This document shows positions 9,308 to 17,673 of a DNA stretch of 64,000 nucleotides, in pieces; the first letter of the stretch is position 1, and each line of letters starts with the position of its first letter. The translations under genes were made by a program, and so were the position numbers. The stretch comes from Persicitalea sp038235275. GTDB lineage: Bacteria > Bacteroidota > Bacteroidia > Cytophagales > Spirosomataceae. The DNA lies in the NCBI GenBank assembly GCA_038235275.1, contig JBBSUC010000006.1:1-64000 (forward strand), written 5' to 3'. The notes beneath the pieces were generated by a model that worked only from the letters and a program-made list of their open reading frames with translations, was not told the DNA's origin and ran no database searches.

Positions 9308-9661
9308 ACTACTCGCCCCGACTACCTTATTCCTTTCTGCCTGTTCCTCATCACGCTGGCAGTTAGCATGTCGATGCCGCTGTTCCGGCCCTGCGCAGCG
9401 GCGGCGGGCTACAACAACAGCCAAATGGCCCTTGTATTGGCGGCCTATATTCTGGGAACGCAGCCTTGCTACGTTTTTCTAGGCAGTGTTTCCGACGTGG
9501 TCGGACGCAAGCCAATTCTGCTCCTCAATCTATTTTTTGCCCTCACCACCGCCATAGCCCTGGTATTTTTCTTTACCTTAAAAAGTGAAGCTAGTTTCTT
9601 TGGCGGAGTGAGTTTTTCAGGCTGCTATTTTTCCTTCCCTTCCGGCACCCTAACTTCATAG
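9308..9661 (+). pseudogene. Truncated MFS transporter (N-terminal remnant)
   Basis: In-frame translation from 9308 gives a typical first transmembrane helix (YLIPFCLFLITLAVSMSMP), a second helix, and the MFS motif A-like loop GSVSDVVGRKP followed by a third helix. The reading then runs into unrelated sequence antisense to the 3' end of the transglycosylase gene and stops after about 115 codons. A full MFS protein has about 400 residues and 12 helices, so this is a 5' fragment. It probably derives from a Bcr/CflA-like drug transporter. A usable start codon exists only at 9368, inside the first helix. Confidence 0.7.
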
Positions 9662-10587
9662 CTAAAACTGGCCGGTACCCGCAAACGGTAGTCCGTCGTG
9701 TTATTGAACCAGGGATTCAGCCGCCTCAACTCTTTGTACGTCGTGTTGTTTGCTTTGGCAAAAGCCACCAGATCCGTATCGGTCGCTATCTTCACTATTT
9801 TGAACTGGTGCGGGCGGTACTGCGCTTCGGGTTTCAGGAAATATCCGTACTTCTCCGGGTGTTCCAGAATCACTTTAAAGGAAAGAATGCGATAGAAATA
9901 GCGCGCGGTTTCACTGTTCAGGTACAAATCCCAGAAATTATCTGCTTGCTGGTATTTTAAAACGTTCTGCGTCCCCGTCAGTCCTTTGTTGTAGGAGGTC
10001 GCCACGAGCGGCCAGCTTTTCAGGCGCACCTGCGACCATTTGAGGTAGCGGGCGGCGGCTTCGGTGGCCAGTTTGGGGTCACGGCGCATATCGACGTCGG
10101 CGTCGATGTGCAGGCCGTAGTCGCGGGCGGTGGGGGCCATGAACTGCCACATGCCCACCGCCCCGGCGGGCGACTGCGCCGTGTTTTCAAATTCACTTTC
10201 GGCCACGGCCAGATAAATGAAATCGGTCGGGATGTCATTTTCGCGCAGTGTTTTTTCGATCAAAGGCCGCCATCGCTCAATGTTTTTTATAATAAAAATG
10301 GTGCGCGAATGCCCGAAAGTATTCACGACCAGTTCGCGCTCGAGTCCCTCGCGCACGTCGTCGCGCTCCAGCGGCACCCGCACCCCCGCGAAGGTCAACG
10401 TGTCGGGCAGCGGTGGCATCGTAACGTGCTGCGGCGGACCATCGACGGGAATAATGGTGGTCCGATCCGCGAACGGTACCCGCTCATCCTTGACCGCCGG
10501 CGAATTGGCGTCCTGGGAGCGGCAGCCGTAACAAAACAACATTTCAAAGAGTAAAGCAAACAGGTAGGTAATCCGACGAAAGGGCAT
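9625..10587 (-). CDS. Membrane-bound lytic transglycosylase (MltD/Slt-like)
   Basis: Peptidoglycan-cleaving enzyme of the SLT superfamily. The ORF extends 12 codons further, but the start at 10587 (MPFRRITYLF) gives a clean export signal, with a Cys near residue 22 that could be lipidated, though the lipobox is weak. The catalytic Glu lies in YLAVAESEF, followed by SPAGAVGMWQFMAPTARDYGL, the GxxGxWQF signature of this family. A C-terminal region resembling a LysM module (VAFAKANNTTYKELRRLNPW) probably binds peptidoglycan. Its 3' end overlaps the MFS remnant on the other strand by 37 nt. Confidence 0.88.
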   Translation of the reverse strand: MPFRRITYLFALLFEMLFCYGCRSQDANSPAVKDERVPFADRTTIIPVDGPPQHVTMPPLPDTLTFAGVRVPLERDDVREGLERELVVNTFGHSRTIFIIKNIERWRPLIEKTLRENDIPTDFIYLAVAESEFENTAQSPAGAVGMWQFMAPTARDYGLHIDADVDMRRDPKLATEAAARYLKWSQVRLKSWPLVATSYNKGLTGTQNVLKYQQADNFWDLYLNSETARYFYRILSFKVILEHPEKYGYFLKPEAQYRPHQFKIVKIATDTDLVAFAKANNTTYKELRRLNPWFNNTTDYRLRVPASFSYEVRVPEGKEK

Positions 10588-10635
10588 TTCTGAAAGTTTA
10601 AAGGAAGGAATCAGGAGCAACAAAGCTACGCCAAA

Positions 10636-12147
10636 TCAAGCAGGGACGTACAAGTCGAGTGCTTCGCTTGTCATTTCCCGCACTTTCCGGCAAAGCGCCG
10701 GATCGTTTCCCAGCGACTGCCCATAGGAAGGAATCATCTCCCCCAGTTTCTGTTGCCAGGCGTCGGTGTGGAGTTGCTCAGGGAAGCAGCGTTCCAGCAG
10801 GCCGAGCATAATCGACACCGCCGTGGAGGCTCCCGGCGACGCGCCCAGCAGGGCAGCCAGACTACCGTCGGCGGCGCTCACCACCTCAGTGCCAAATTCC
10901 AGAATGCCGCCTTCATCTTCGTCGTGCTTAATGACCTGCACCCGCTGCCCGGCTATCTCGAGGTCCCAGTCTTCGGGACGGGCTTCGGGATAATATTTTT
11001 CCAGGGCGTCCACCCGCTCATCGGACGACTGCCGCACCTGCTCGATAAGGTATTTGGTCAAAGGAATATTGTGCAGGCCCGCCGCGATCATGGGACGAAT
11101 GTTCCTGAGATTGACGGATAACGGCAAATCCAAAAATGAGCCTTTTTTCAAAAATTTGGTGGAAAAGCCAGCGTAAGGACCAAACAGCAATTCCTGCTTG
11201 CCCTTGATCATCCGGCTGTCCAGGTGCGGCACCGACATCGGTGGCGAACCAACTTCAGCCTTGCCATAGACTTTGGCGTGGTGCCGCGCGATAACCTCGG
11301 GATTGGTGCAGCGCAGCCACTGCCCGCTCACCGGAAAGCCGCCGTAGCCGCGCCCTTCGGGGATACCGGATTTCAGCAAAAGCGGCAGCGACCCGCCCCC
11401 CGCGCCGATGAAGACGAATTTGGCGTGGATTTTTCGCCGCTCGCGGGTTTCGCGATCGCGGACGCTGACTTTCCAATGCTTGTCATTCTCTCGACGGGTG
11501 GCCGCGCGATCAAGGTCATGAACCTCCTGGTTGAAGTGCAGCGTGACGCCGTCCATTTCGCGCAAACGATGGAACATGGCGCGGGTCAACGCCCCGAAGT
11601 TTACGTCGGTACCCAAGGGCATAAAGGTTGCGGCAACCCGCTGGGCCGGGTCGCGGCCTTCCATAATCAGCGGCATCCAGTCGACAAGCTGCTGGCGGTC
11701 TTCGGAATACTGCATTTCCTGAAACAGCACGGATTTTCGCATAGCTTCGTGGCGCTTTTTCAGAAACTCAACGTTATTGTCGCCCCACACGAAACTCATG
11801 TGCGGAATGGAGCGGATAAAGGTATTGGGCAATTCCACGAACTCATGTTGGGTAAGAAATGCCCAGAACTGTCGCGACTGTTCAAAAGATTCCGCAATTT
11901 TGACGGATTTGGTAATGTCGATTGAGCCGTTGGGTCGCTCGGGTGTGTAATTGAGTTCGCAGAAGGCCGAGTGGCCTGTGCCGGCGTTATTCCAGGCGTT
12001 GGAGCTTTCGGCGGCGGCGTGGTCGAGGCGCTCGATGATCTCGATGGTGAGCGAGGGGTCGAGTTCTTTGAGCAGCATCCCGAGGGTAGCACTCATGATG
12101 CCCGCGCCGATCAGGACGACGTCAAGGCGTTCTGGGTGATTGTTCAT
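10636..12147 (-). CDS. mqo: Malate:quinone oxidoreductase
   Basis: FAD-dependent peripheral membrane enzyme that oxidises malate to oxaloacetate and reduces quinone, replacing or complementing NAD-malate dehydrogenase in the TCA cycle; 503 aa, full family length. The N-terminal dinucleotide fold is VVLIGAGIMSATLG. Family-typical blocks include SNAWNNAGTGHSAFCELNYTP and the C-terminal GASPGASTAVSIML. It lies upstream of the transglycosylase gene with a 48-nt gap, so co-transcription is possible though the functions are unrelated. Confidence 0.96.
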   Translation of the reverse strand: MNNHPERLDVVLIGAGIMSATLGMLLKELDPSLTIEIIERLDHAAAESSNAWNNAGTGHSAFCELNYTPERPNGSIDITKSVKIAESFEQSRQFWAFLTQHEFVELPNTFIRSIPHMSFVWGDNNVEFLKKRHEAMRKSVLFQEMQYSEDRQQLVDWMPLIMEGRDPAQRVAATFMPLGTDVNFGALTRAMFHRLREMDGVTLHFNQEVHDLDRAATRRENDKHWKVSVRDRETRERRKIHAKFVFIGAGGGSLPLLLKSGIPEGRGYGGFPVSGQWLRCTNPEVIARHHAKVYGKAEVGSPPMSVPHLDSRMIKGKQELLFGPYAGFSTKFLKKGSFLDLPLSVNLRNIRPMIAAGLHNIPLTKYLIEQVRQSSDERVDALEKYYPEARPEDWDLEIAGQRVQVIKHDEDEGGILEFGTEVVSAADGSLAALLGASPGASTAVSIMLGLLERCFPEQLHTDAWQQKLGEMIPSYGQSLGNDPALCRKVREMTSEALDLYVPA

Positions 12148-12201
12148 TAAGTTGACAGTTTATCGGTATGCCGGTACGGGTGGACCATTTTTAAAATTGA
12201 T

Positions 12202-12235
12202 AAAGCCCGCAAACATTTGTTTGCGGGCTTTTTTC
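12202..12235. terminator. Bidirectional Rho-independent terminator
   Basis: A stem AAAGCCCGCAAAC / GTTTGCGGGCTTT with a short ATT-type loop and T-runs on both sides. It lies after the 81-aa gene (minus strand) and before mqo, so it should end the former transcript. Confidence 0.85.
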
Positions 12236-12255
12236 TGGGTGGATATATATAAAAA

Positions 12256-12501
12256 TCAGGAAGGGTTGGAATTGGAAACGTAATGTGCACGGGGATGCAA
12301 ACCCTTTCCGATGATCTCCACCAGCTCAGGATTGACGAATTTTTCATCTACAACTTCCCAAGCTTCGTTCCGATACACCATTACGAAAGAGTCCTTTTCG
12401 GGGAAAATAATTCGCAGCCCCTCCTCGTCGCCGTACATTTCGGGTTCTACATCGAATTTCATTTCTTGGCCGTCCTTGGGGTCTTGTATGGTCAATTTCA
12501 T
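12256..12501 (-). CDS. Conserved small acidic protein, unknown function
   Basis: 81-aa cytosolic-looking protein (starts MKLTIQDPKDG) rich in acidic and aromatic residues, with no signal peptide or membrane segment. A predicted beta-rich region (GLRIIFPEKDSFVMVYRNEAWEV) suggests a small compact fold. It has its own terminator immediately downstream. Its function is not recognised. Confidence 0.7.
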   Translation of the reverse strand: MKLTIQDPKDGQEMKFDVEPEMYGDEEGLRIIFPEKDSFVMVYRNEAWEVVDEKFVNPELVEIIGKGLHPRAHYVSNSNPS

Positions 12502-12667
12502 TAGGTTTGGATTTGGTTTCAGAAGAATTGGGTCGCTAGCTTGGTGGGTATTCTAACAAAACCGTTCCAGAATTCTGCCAGATTTCCTTTTTATCCTTGC
12601 CGATTGGCAGTAAAATGAAGGTAATACATGGTCTGCCGCACAAAAAATCGCCATCAACGAATCCATA

Positions 12668-13336
12668 ATGAATATTATAAGGTACCTGGATTTGCAAAAT
12701 AGCCGCCGAAAAGCGGTGTACGTCGTGCTGGGCCTGACTGTCCTGTTTCTGCTACTGACCGCCTTCGTATTGCTGCTGCCCACGACTTCTATTGATCTTG
12801 AATTCTCGGAGGAGGTGCAGGAACACAACTTCCCGTTGCTGGACACGCTGATGAAAGGCGTAAGTTGGTTCGGGACGCAGTGGGTGGCCATTTCGCTCAC
12901 GCTGGGAACCGCGCTGATTTTCCTGATAAATGGTTTTCGGCGCGAAGCCATTTTCTTAAGCCTGACGCTGCTGTCGTCGATCGTCACCTTTGTTATCAAG
13001 GTGTTAGTCGACCGCTCCCGACCCACCGAAGATATGGTGCGGATTGTGGTCAAAGCGCAGCACCAAAGCTTTCCCAGCGGCCACACGGTGTTTTACGTTA
13101 CTTTTTTTGGCTTTCTGATTTTCCTGCTATTTCGGTTACGGCAGGTGCCGTCGTTCGTCCGTTGGTCGGTGGGCGGGTTCAGTCTGCTGCTAATCCTGGC
13201 GATACCTTTCTCGCGCGTGTACCTGGGCGACCACTGGTTTACCGACGTCGTGGCGGGTTTCGTGCTGGGGCTTATTTCGCTGGTTATTCTTATTTCTCTG
13301 TACTTCAAACCCGGCAGAAGAAAAAACACAGAGTAA
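12668..13336 (+). CDS. PAP2 family phosphatase, integral membrane
   Basis: 222-aa lipid phosphatase of the PAP2 superfamily. The three motifs are present: KVLVDRSRP (KxxxxxxRP), SFPSGHTVF (PSGH) and SRVYLGDHWFTDV (SRxxxxxHxxxD). About six transmembrane helices surround the active site, which faces the periplasm. Substrates may be undecaprenyl pyrophosphate or phosphatidyl(glycerol) phosphates. Confidence 0.93.
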   Translation: MNIIRYLDLQNSRRKAVYVVLGLTVLFLLLTAFVLLLPTTSIDLEFSEEVQEHNFPLLDTLMKGVSWFGTQWVAISLTLGTALIFLINGFRREAIFLSLTLLSSIVTFVIKVLVDRSRPTEDMVRIVVKAQHQSFPSGHTVFYVTFFGFLIFLLFRLRQVPSFVRWSVGGFSLLLILAIPFSRVYLGDHWFTDVVAGFVLGLISLVILISLYFKPGRRKNTE

Positions 13337-13413
13337 TTTGAATTGACAAAATTCGGTATCTTGGCTTCTTTACCATAGAAACCTCTAACGAACCGAAAAG
13401 TCAAGCACCAAAG

Positions 13414-13827
13414 ATGAACATCGAACCAAAAATTGGCAGCCAATTTACCCACTTATTCAAGTTCACTCAGGAAGATGTGGTGGCTTTCGCCCACGTAACG
13501 GGCGACAACAACCCTCTGCATCTCGACGCCGACTACGCAGCCACCACGGCCTTCAAGCGGCCCATTATCCACGGAATGCTCGGAGCGAGCGTATTTACAA
13601 AAGTCCTGGGGACGGAGTACCCCGGCTACGGCTCCATTTACGTAAGCCAAACACTCAGCTTCCTACGGCCCATGTTTGTCGATACCGACTACGAAGCGGT
13701 GTTCACTATCACCCGCCTCGACCCCGACAAGCACCTGGCCGAACTCAGTACCGAAATCCTGGACGCCCAAACGCGTAAGGTGACCACGCGCGGTGTGGCG
13801 ACGATGATCAATAAGGAGAAGTTTTGA
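13414..13827 (+). CDS. MaoC-like (R)-specific enoyl-CoA hydratase
   Basis: 137-aa hot-dog-fold protein. The hydratase motif with catalytic Asp/His is seen in HVTGDNNPLHLDADYA, followed by a conserved FKRPIIHGMLGAS segment. The probable reaction is hydration of trans-2-enoyl-CoA. The length is normal for stand-alone single-domain members. A weak TATCTTGG promoter-like box lies about 55 nt upstream. Confidence 0.88.
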   Translation: MNIEPKIGSQFTHLFKFTQEDVVAFAHVTGDNNPLHLDADYAATTAFKRPIIHGMLGASVFTKVLGTEYPGYGSIYVSQTLSFLRPMFVDTDYEAVFTITRLDPDKHLAELSTEILDAQTRKVTTRGVATMINKEKF

Positions 13828-13845
13828 GGCTTTATGTTTTCGTAA

Positions 13846-13881
13846 AAAGAGCGGGGCTTGACAAATCGGGCTCCGCTCTTT
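13846..13881. terminator. Hairpin terminator after the MaoC gene
   Basis: AAAGAGCGG (13846-13854) pairs with CCGCTCTTT (13873-13881). The stem is good but the plus-strand T-tract is short; on the minus strand the stem is followed by TTTTT. Confidence 0.6.
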
Positions 13882-13990
13882 CGGCTGGATAATAAAAAAA
13901 AGTTCTCGATTGCGTTTGTGTATTTATCTTTTCCCTAATTTGGGAACCCAAACTTATTTCTTCACTATTTATCTCAAACGATTACTGATC

Positions 13991-14440
13991 ATGCGTAAAC
14001 TCAGTACCCTGATCCTGCTGGCCTTGCTGGCTTCTCCCGCTTTCTGTCTCCCGGCTTCTTCCGGCCCGTCCAAAGCCCCAACTGCCCCATCAACCGATGT
14101 AATCTGGATTGCCATGGGCAACCAACCCGTGGCCGTGAAGACAGTTACCGTTGCTCCGCCCGAGGACCTGGTTACCATCTGCTACTACGGCGTGACGATG
14201 AGAGTTCGTGAAAAAATTGCCGAAAGATACCTCCGCATCGGTGCCACCTGCGGCCCCCGCAATCAGCAGGAGGGCCCTATTGGGGAGACTGGCCCCCAGG
14301 GACCTATGGGACTTACTACTCCTAGTATAGTCCTCCCTCGGGGTTGTGGTTTCGATGGACCCATTGGGCAGCAAGGACAGAATTTGTATCTGGCCCCAAA
14401 AGCATCCGCTACGGAGAAGGTAGTTCAAATCGGAAAGTGA
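13991..14440 (+). CDS. Exported protein with short collagen-like stretch
   Basis: 149-aa secreted protein; the start at 13991 (MRKLSTLILLALLA) gives a standard signal peptide cleaved near residue 19-23. The mature part has a beta-rich segment (DLVTICYYGVTMRV), then four Gly-Pro-x or Gly-x-x triplets (GPIGETGPQGPMG, about 101-113). Two cysteines are seen in the mature part. The family is not recognised. An upstream ATG 27 codons earlier would destroy the signal peptide. Confidence 0.7.
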   Translation: MRKLSTLILLALLASPAFCLPASSGPSKAPTAPSTDVIWIAMGNQPVAVKTVTVAPPEDLVTICYYGVTMRVREKIAERYLRIGATCGPRNQQEGPIGETGPQGPMGLTTPSIVLPRGCGFDGPIGQQGQNLYLAPKASATEKVVQIGK

Positions 14441-14478
14441 GGATGTTGGTTAGTCAACTGGTAGAATTTTTCAATGGC

Positions 14479-14513
14479 AAAAAGGGGTTCGGCATGGGTC
14501 GAACCCCTTTTTC
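14479..14513 (+). terminator. Rho-independent terminator
   Basis: The stem AAAAAGGGGTTCG / CGAACCCCTTTTT with an 8-nt loop and T-tract ends the transcript of the collagen-like exported protein. Confidence 0.88.
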
Positions 14514-14542
14514 GTATAAGCCATATTTTTTCGTAAAACGCC

Positions 14543-14550
14543 TATCTTTG
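14543..14550 (+). promoter_or_regulatory. -7 promoter box (TATCTTTG)
   Basis: An exact match to the Bacteroidota TAnnTTTG box, 37 nt upstream of the macrodomain start and just after a terminator. No clear -33 box is visible. Confidence 0.55.
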
Positions 14551-14586
14551 GTTTTGGAACGTTACCCGAAATTCTAGCAGAACACC

Positions 14587-15102
14587 ATGATCGAACTGAT
14601 CCAAGGCGACATCACCAAAATAGTAGCCGATGCCATCGTCAATGCGGCCAATAGTTCGCTACTGGGTGGCGGTGGCGTGGACGGGGCCATCCACCGCGTA
14701 GGCGGCCCGGCGATATTGGAAGAATGCCGCAAAATCCGTGACCGGCAGGGCGGCTGCCCCACGGGCGAAGCCGTCATTACCACGGCGGGAAATCTTCCGG
14801 CCCGCTTCGTAATCCATACCGTTGGACCGGTCTGGCACGGCGGCGGGCAGGGTGAGGTGGAATTGCTGCGCTCTGCTTATACCAGTAGCCTACAGTTAGC
14901 CACCGATAAGGGGGTGAAAACTATCGCTTTCCCCAATATCAGCACGGGCGTATATCATTTTCCTAAGGCGAAAGCCGCTGAAATTGCGGTCGGGGCCGTG
15001 CGGACGTTTTTAGAAAAAGAAAAAGGCATCGAGAAGGCGACTTTTGTTTGTTACGATGCCGAGAATTTCTGGCTGTACGAAAAATTACTTCATCAGGATT
15101 AG
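14587..15102 (+). CDS. Macrodomain protein, O-acetyl-ADP-ribose deacetylase type
   Basis: 171-aa stand-alone macrodomain. The ADP-ribose-binding segments VNAANSSLLGGGGVDGAIH (about 20-38) and ISTGVYHFPKAKA (about 118-130) are intact, as in YmdB-like hydrolases that remove ADP-ribose from esters or proteins. No partner ART toxin or NAD enzyme is adjacent, so a housekeeping role is more likely than a toxin-antitoxin role. Confidence 0.93.
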   Translation: MIELIQGDITKIVADAIVNAANSSLLGGGGVDGAIHRVGGPAILEECRKIRDRQGGCPTGEAVITTAGNLPARFVIHTVGPVWHGGGQGEVELLRSAYTSSLQLATDKGVKTIAFPNISTGVYHFPKAKAAEIAVGAVRTFLEKEKGIEKATFVCYDAENFWLYEKLLHQD

Positions 15103-15123
15103 TCAGATCAAAAAAAGCTCACT

Positions 15124-16020
15124 ATGGCAATCAACCGACGGAATTTCCTCAAAGCCGCACCGCTGGGCGTTATCGCATCGACCACCTTAAGCGAAAGCCC
15201 ACTCCTGCAAGCACAATCCACCATCCACGGCCCCATCAAGCTAAGCTGTAACCTCTACTCCTTCAACGACCCACTTCGCAAGGGCGAAATGACGCTTGAG
15301 GAGGTTTTCGCCTTTTGCTCCGACCTGGGCTTTGCCGCCGTGGACCCGACGGGTTACTACTTCCCCAACTACCCCGAAATACCGCCAGACGATTACATTT
15401 TTGACCTGAAAAAGAAAGCATTCCGCCTGGGCCTGGACATCAGCGGCACGGGCGTCCGCACGGATTTCTCCGCCGCCGACCCGGCCCAGCGCGCCGCCGA
15501 CGTGGAACTGGTAAGAAAATGGGTGGCGGTCGCCGCCAAAATGGACGCCCCCGTGTTACGAATCTTCGCGGGCAAAGGGATCCCGGCAGGAAACACTGAA
15601 AAACAAACGATGGACCGGGCCGTAGAAAGCATCGCCCAATGCGTGGAATATGGAAAGAAAGCAGGCGTAATGATCGTGGTACAGAACCATAACGAACTCC
15701 TCAAAACGGTGGAGCAGGTGCGATATATCCGCGAGCAAATCCCTTCTGACTGGCTGGGCATCAACCTCGACATCGGTAGCCTGCGCGCGGGGGACCCTTA
15801 CGAAGAAATTGCTAAATTGGCCCCCTATGCCTATACTTGGCAGATTAAAGAAAAGGTTTATCGTAACGGCGTGGAGGAAAAGACCGACCCGGCCAAAATC
15901 GTAAAAGTCATTCGGGAATCCGGCTACCGGGGCTATATTCCCATCGAAACCCTGGGCGGCGACCCGCGCGTCCAACTTCCGCGTTTTATGGAAAAAATCC
16001 GCATTGCTTTGCAGGGATAA
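15124..16020 (+). CDS. Tat-exported sugar phosphate isomerase/epimerase-like protein
   Basis: 298-aa TIM-barrel protein of the xylose isomerase-like (AP endonuclease 2) superfamily. The N-terminus NRRNFLKAAPLG is a twin-arginine signal, so the protein is likely folded in the cytoplasm and exported. Metal ligands are plausible in the QNHNE (about 194-198) and NLDIGS (about 219-224) strands and the terminal PIETLGG. Substrate unknown; such exported members are frequent in carbohydrate-degrading Bacteroidota. Confidence 0.82.
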   Translation: MAINRRNFLKAAPLGVIASTTLSESPLLQAQSTIHGPIKLSCNLYSFNDPLRKGEMTLEEVFAFCSDLGFAAVDPTGYYFPNYPEIPPDDYIFDLKKKAFRLGLDISGTGVRTDFSAADPAQRAADVELVRKWVAVAAKMDAPVLRIFAGKGIPAGNTEKQTMDRAVESIAQCVEYGKKAGVMIVVQNHNELLKTVEQVRYIREQIPSDWLGINLDIGSLRAGDPYEEIAKLAPYAYTWQIKEKVYRNGVEEKTDPAKIVKVIRESGYRGYIPIETLGGDPRVQLPRFMEKIRIALQG

Positions 16021-16096
16021 CTTTTTTTAGAAACAAAGTTTTTATTGAGGCATTTAGCTTGTTAGATATCGGTGAATAAAAATCTTAATAACTCCG

Positions 16097-16128
16097 CGAC
16101 TAAACAATTCCACGATTAAACACTTCCA
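16097..16128. repeat. 16-nt tandem repeat upstream of DUF423 gene
   Basis: CGACTAAACAATTCCA and CGATTAAACACTTCCA are adjacent near-identical 16-mers ending 7 nt before the start codon. They are related to the GATTAAACAATT words at 4846-4955 and 38264-38292. Confidence 0.6.
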
Positions 16129-16135
16129 CAACAAA

Positions 16136-16516
16136 ATGAAAACTATGCTTCAACTCGGCTCCGTCATCGGCGCCCTGGCCGTTGCCATCGGCGCCTTTGG
16201 TGCCCACGCCCTGAAAGCCTCACTCGAAGCCTCGGGCCGCGCCGATACCTTTGAAACGGCGGTCAAATACCAGTTTTACCACGCTCTGGCCATTGTGCTG
16301 GTGGGAATATTGTTATCGAGAGCCGACCCCGGAGCTATTAAGTGGCTTAACTGGGCGGGCTACGCTTTTGCGGGCGGGGTCCTGATTTTTTCCGGCTCCC
16401 TCTATACGATCTGCTTTACGGGCATCACCAAATTCGGGGCCGTGGCTCCCCTCGGCGGTCTTCTCATGATCGCGGGCTGGGTGCTGCTGTTTTTGGCTGC
16501 GGGAAAGCTAACGTAG
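16136..16516 (+). CDS. DUF423 family membrane protein
   Basis: 126-aa inner-membrane protein with four hydrophobic helices. The family hallmark is visible at the N-terminus (GALAVAIGAFGAHALK) and in KYQFYHALAIV. The molecular function of DUF423 (YgdD in E. coli) is unknown. It appears to be monocistronic. Confidence 0.88.
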   Translation: MKTMLQLGSVIGALAVAIGAFGAHALKASLEASGRADTFETAVKYQFYHALAIVLVGILLSRADPGAIKWLNWAGYAFAGGVLIFSGSLYTICFTGITKFGAVAPLGGLLMIAGWVLLFLAAGKLT

Positions 16517-16540
16517 TAGGATTTGGTGAAGTGTTCTTGT

Positions 16541-16636
16541 GGGTTAAAGGGCTAAAAGGTCAATGGCTACTTGCTATCTTGAAGGCAACAGTTGCAGAAT
16601 GCCGTTTGACCTTTTAACCATTGACCTTTAAACCCC
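16541..16636. repeat. Imperfect inverted repeat with heptad words
   Basis: Between two convergent genes, GGGTTAAAGG..TAAAAGGTCAATGG (16541-16566) is imperfectly complementary to TTGACCTTTTAACCATTGACC (16606-16626) and on to 16636. The right arm repeats TTGACCT/TTTAACC words. It could act as a bidirectional transcription stop, but it lacks a typical T-tract. Confidence 0.45.
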
Positions 16637-16648
16637 AGGAAAAAAATG

Positions 16649-17671
16649 CTAATGAGTAGAAAGTAACGTTAGACTCGTTCGCACGATTTGGCCCATGGTT
16701 TGGCAATCCATGAAACCCTGGTGATGGTAGTGGCGGGCGAGGTCGCGCCGGAGGGAGGCGACGTACTCGGAGGAAGAAATAATATCGTCGGCCATGACGT
16801 CCATAATGTCGGTGGCGCGGGATTTCTCGATGCGCATCCGGGTGGCGATTTGGGAGCGTTCCTCCATTTGGTACTGCCGTACACTTTCAGAAGTCATGTA
16901 CTTCATTCCCAGCTCAATGATGACGTTGTTTTGCTTGAAATACTGCGGCATATAGACCGTCTTTTTGCCCTCGTAGGATTGCTGGTCGAAGTCAATGGCA
17001 CGGAAGCGGTAGTAGATTTCCTCGAAATCGGGCGTGATGTCCACCACGAAATTGCTGGAATGCATATCGCCCAGCAGCCGCACGAAACAACGTTCGTTGA
17101 ACTTCACAAACTCCTTGCAAAGCCGAATGGGATTCAGGTTGGGGTCGGCGAGTTGTGTTTTCAAAAAGGCATCGCCCGGAATCCCGGCAATGTGTTCCTC
17201 CACCAGTGACTGGCCGCTCGTCATGTAGCTGACCTGGTTGGGTGAGAAAATATCCTCCAATTCCAGACCGTAAACCCGCGAGGCGTCGGCATTTTTGATG
17301 TAAAAATAATCGAAGTTATCGTTGATCTGGTTAACGATCCTAATGCGGAAAGGACGCGTGTTGCCGTAGGTACACAGGTCCACGCGGTCCACCATCAAGT
17401 GTTTCAGAATGGAGAGGTCACCGTCCACTTTCAGGTGGGCATAGATGGTTTTGAGCGCTTGAAAAATATCCGCCGTATCGCCGGGATCGTAAAAAACCGA
17501 AATCCAAAGTGTGTCGTTGCCTTTTAAGTCGTAGAGCGAAATGGCGTTGGAAAACCGCAGCAAATCGGTATAGTGGATTTGTAAAGGCACCTCGCGCTGG
17601 TACTTGACGAGGTACTCCCGCAGGTCGGTATTGATGCGGTAGGGAATTTTTTTCCTGCTGATGAGCGCCAT
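16649..17671 (-). CDS. Unrecognised kinase-like protein in the rodA operon
   Basis: 340-aa cytosolic protein; the start at 17671 leaves 2 nt after the rodA stop (a longer upstream start would overlap rodA). Several segments resemble a kinase/phosphotransferase fold of the APH/HipA type. A strand with a lysine (FYIKNADASRVYG, K near 126) and a hinge-like LVEEHIAGIPGDAF (about 166-179) come first. A catalytic-loop-like GDMHSSNFVVD (201-211; Asp, His and Asn as in GDxHxxN) and a metal-loop-like AIDFDQQ (DFD at 227-229) follow. The usual HGD begins with Leu instead of His. No known family name is recognised; activity and substrate are inferred only. Confidence 0.7.
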   Translation of the reverse strand: MALISRKKIPYRINTDLREYLVKYQREVPLQIHYTDLLRFSNAISLYDLKGNDTLWISVFYDPGDTADIFQALKTIYAHLKVDGDLSILKHLMVDRVDLCTYGNTRPFRIRIVNQINDNFDYFYIKNADASRVYGLELEDIFSPNQVSYMTSGQSLVEEHIAGIPGDAFLKTQLADPNLNPIRLCKEFVKFNERCFVRLLGDMHSSNFVVDITPDFEEIYYRFRAIDFDQQSYEGKKTVYMPQYFKQNNVIIELGMKYMTSESVRQYQMEERSQIATRMRIEKSRATDIMDVMADDIISSSEYVASLRRDLARHYHHQGFMDCQTMGQIVRTSLTLLSTH

Positions 17672-17673
17672 AA

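Noticed and set aside
9368..9661. Functional 97-aa MFS-like protein
   Set aside because: Starting at the internal ATG splits the first helix, and the reading ends in antisense of another gene; it is a remnant.
14587..15102. Macrodomain as part of an ADP-ribosylation toxin-antitoxin pair
   Set aside because: No ART toxin or partner gene lies beside it; flanking genes are unrelated and transcribed with their own signals.
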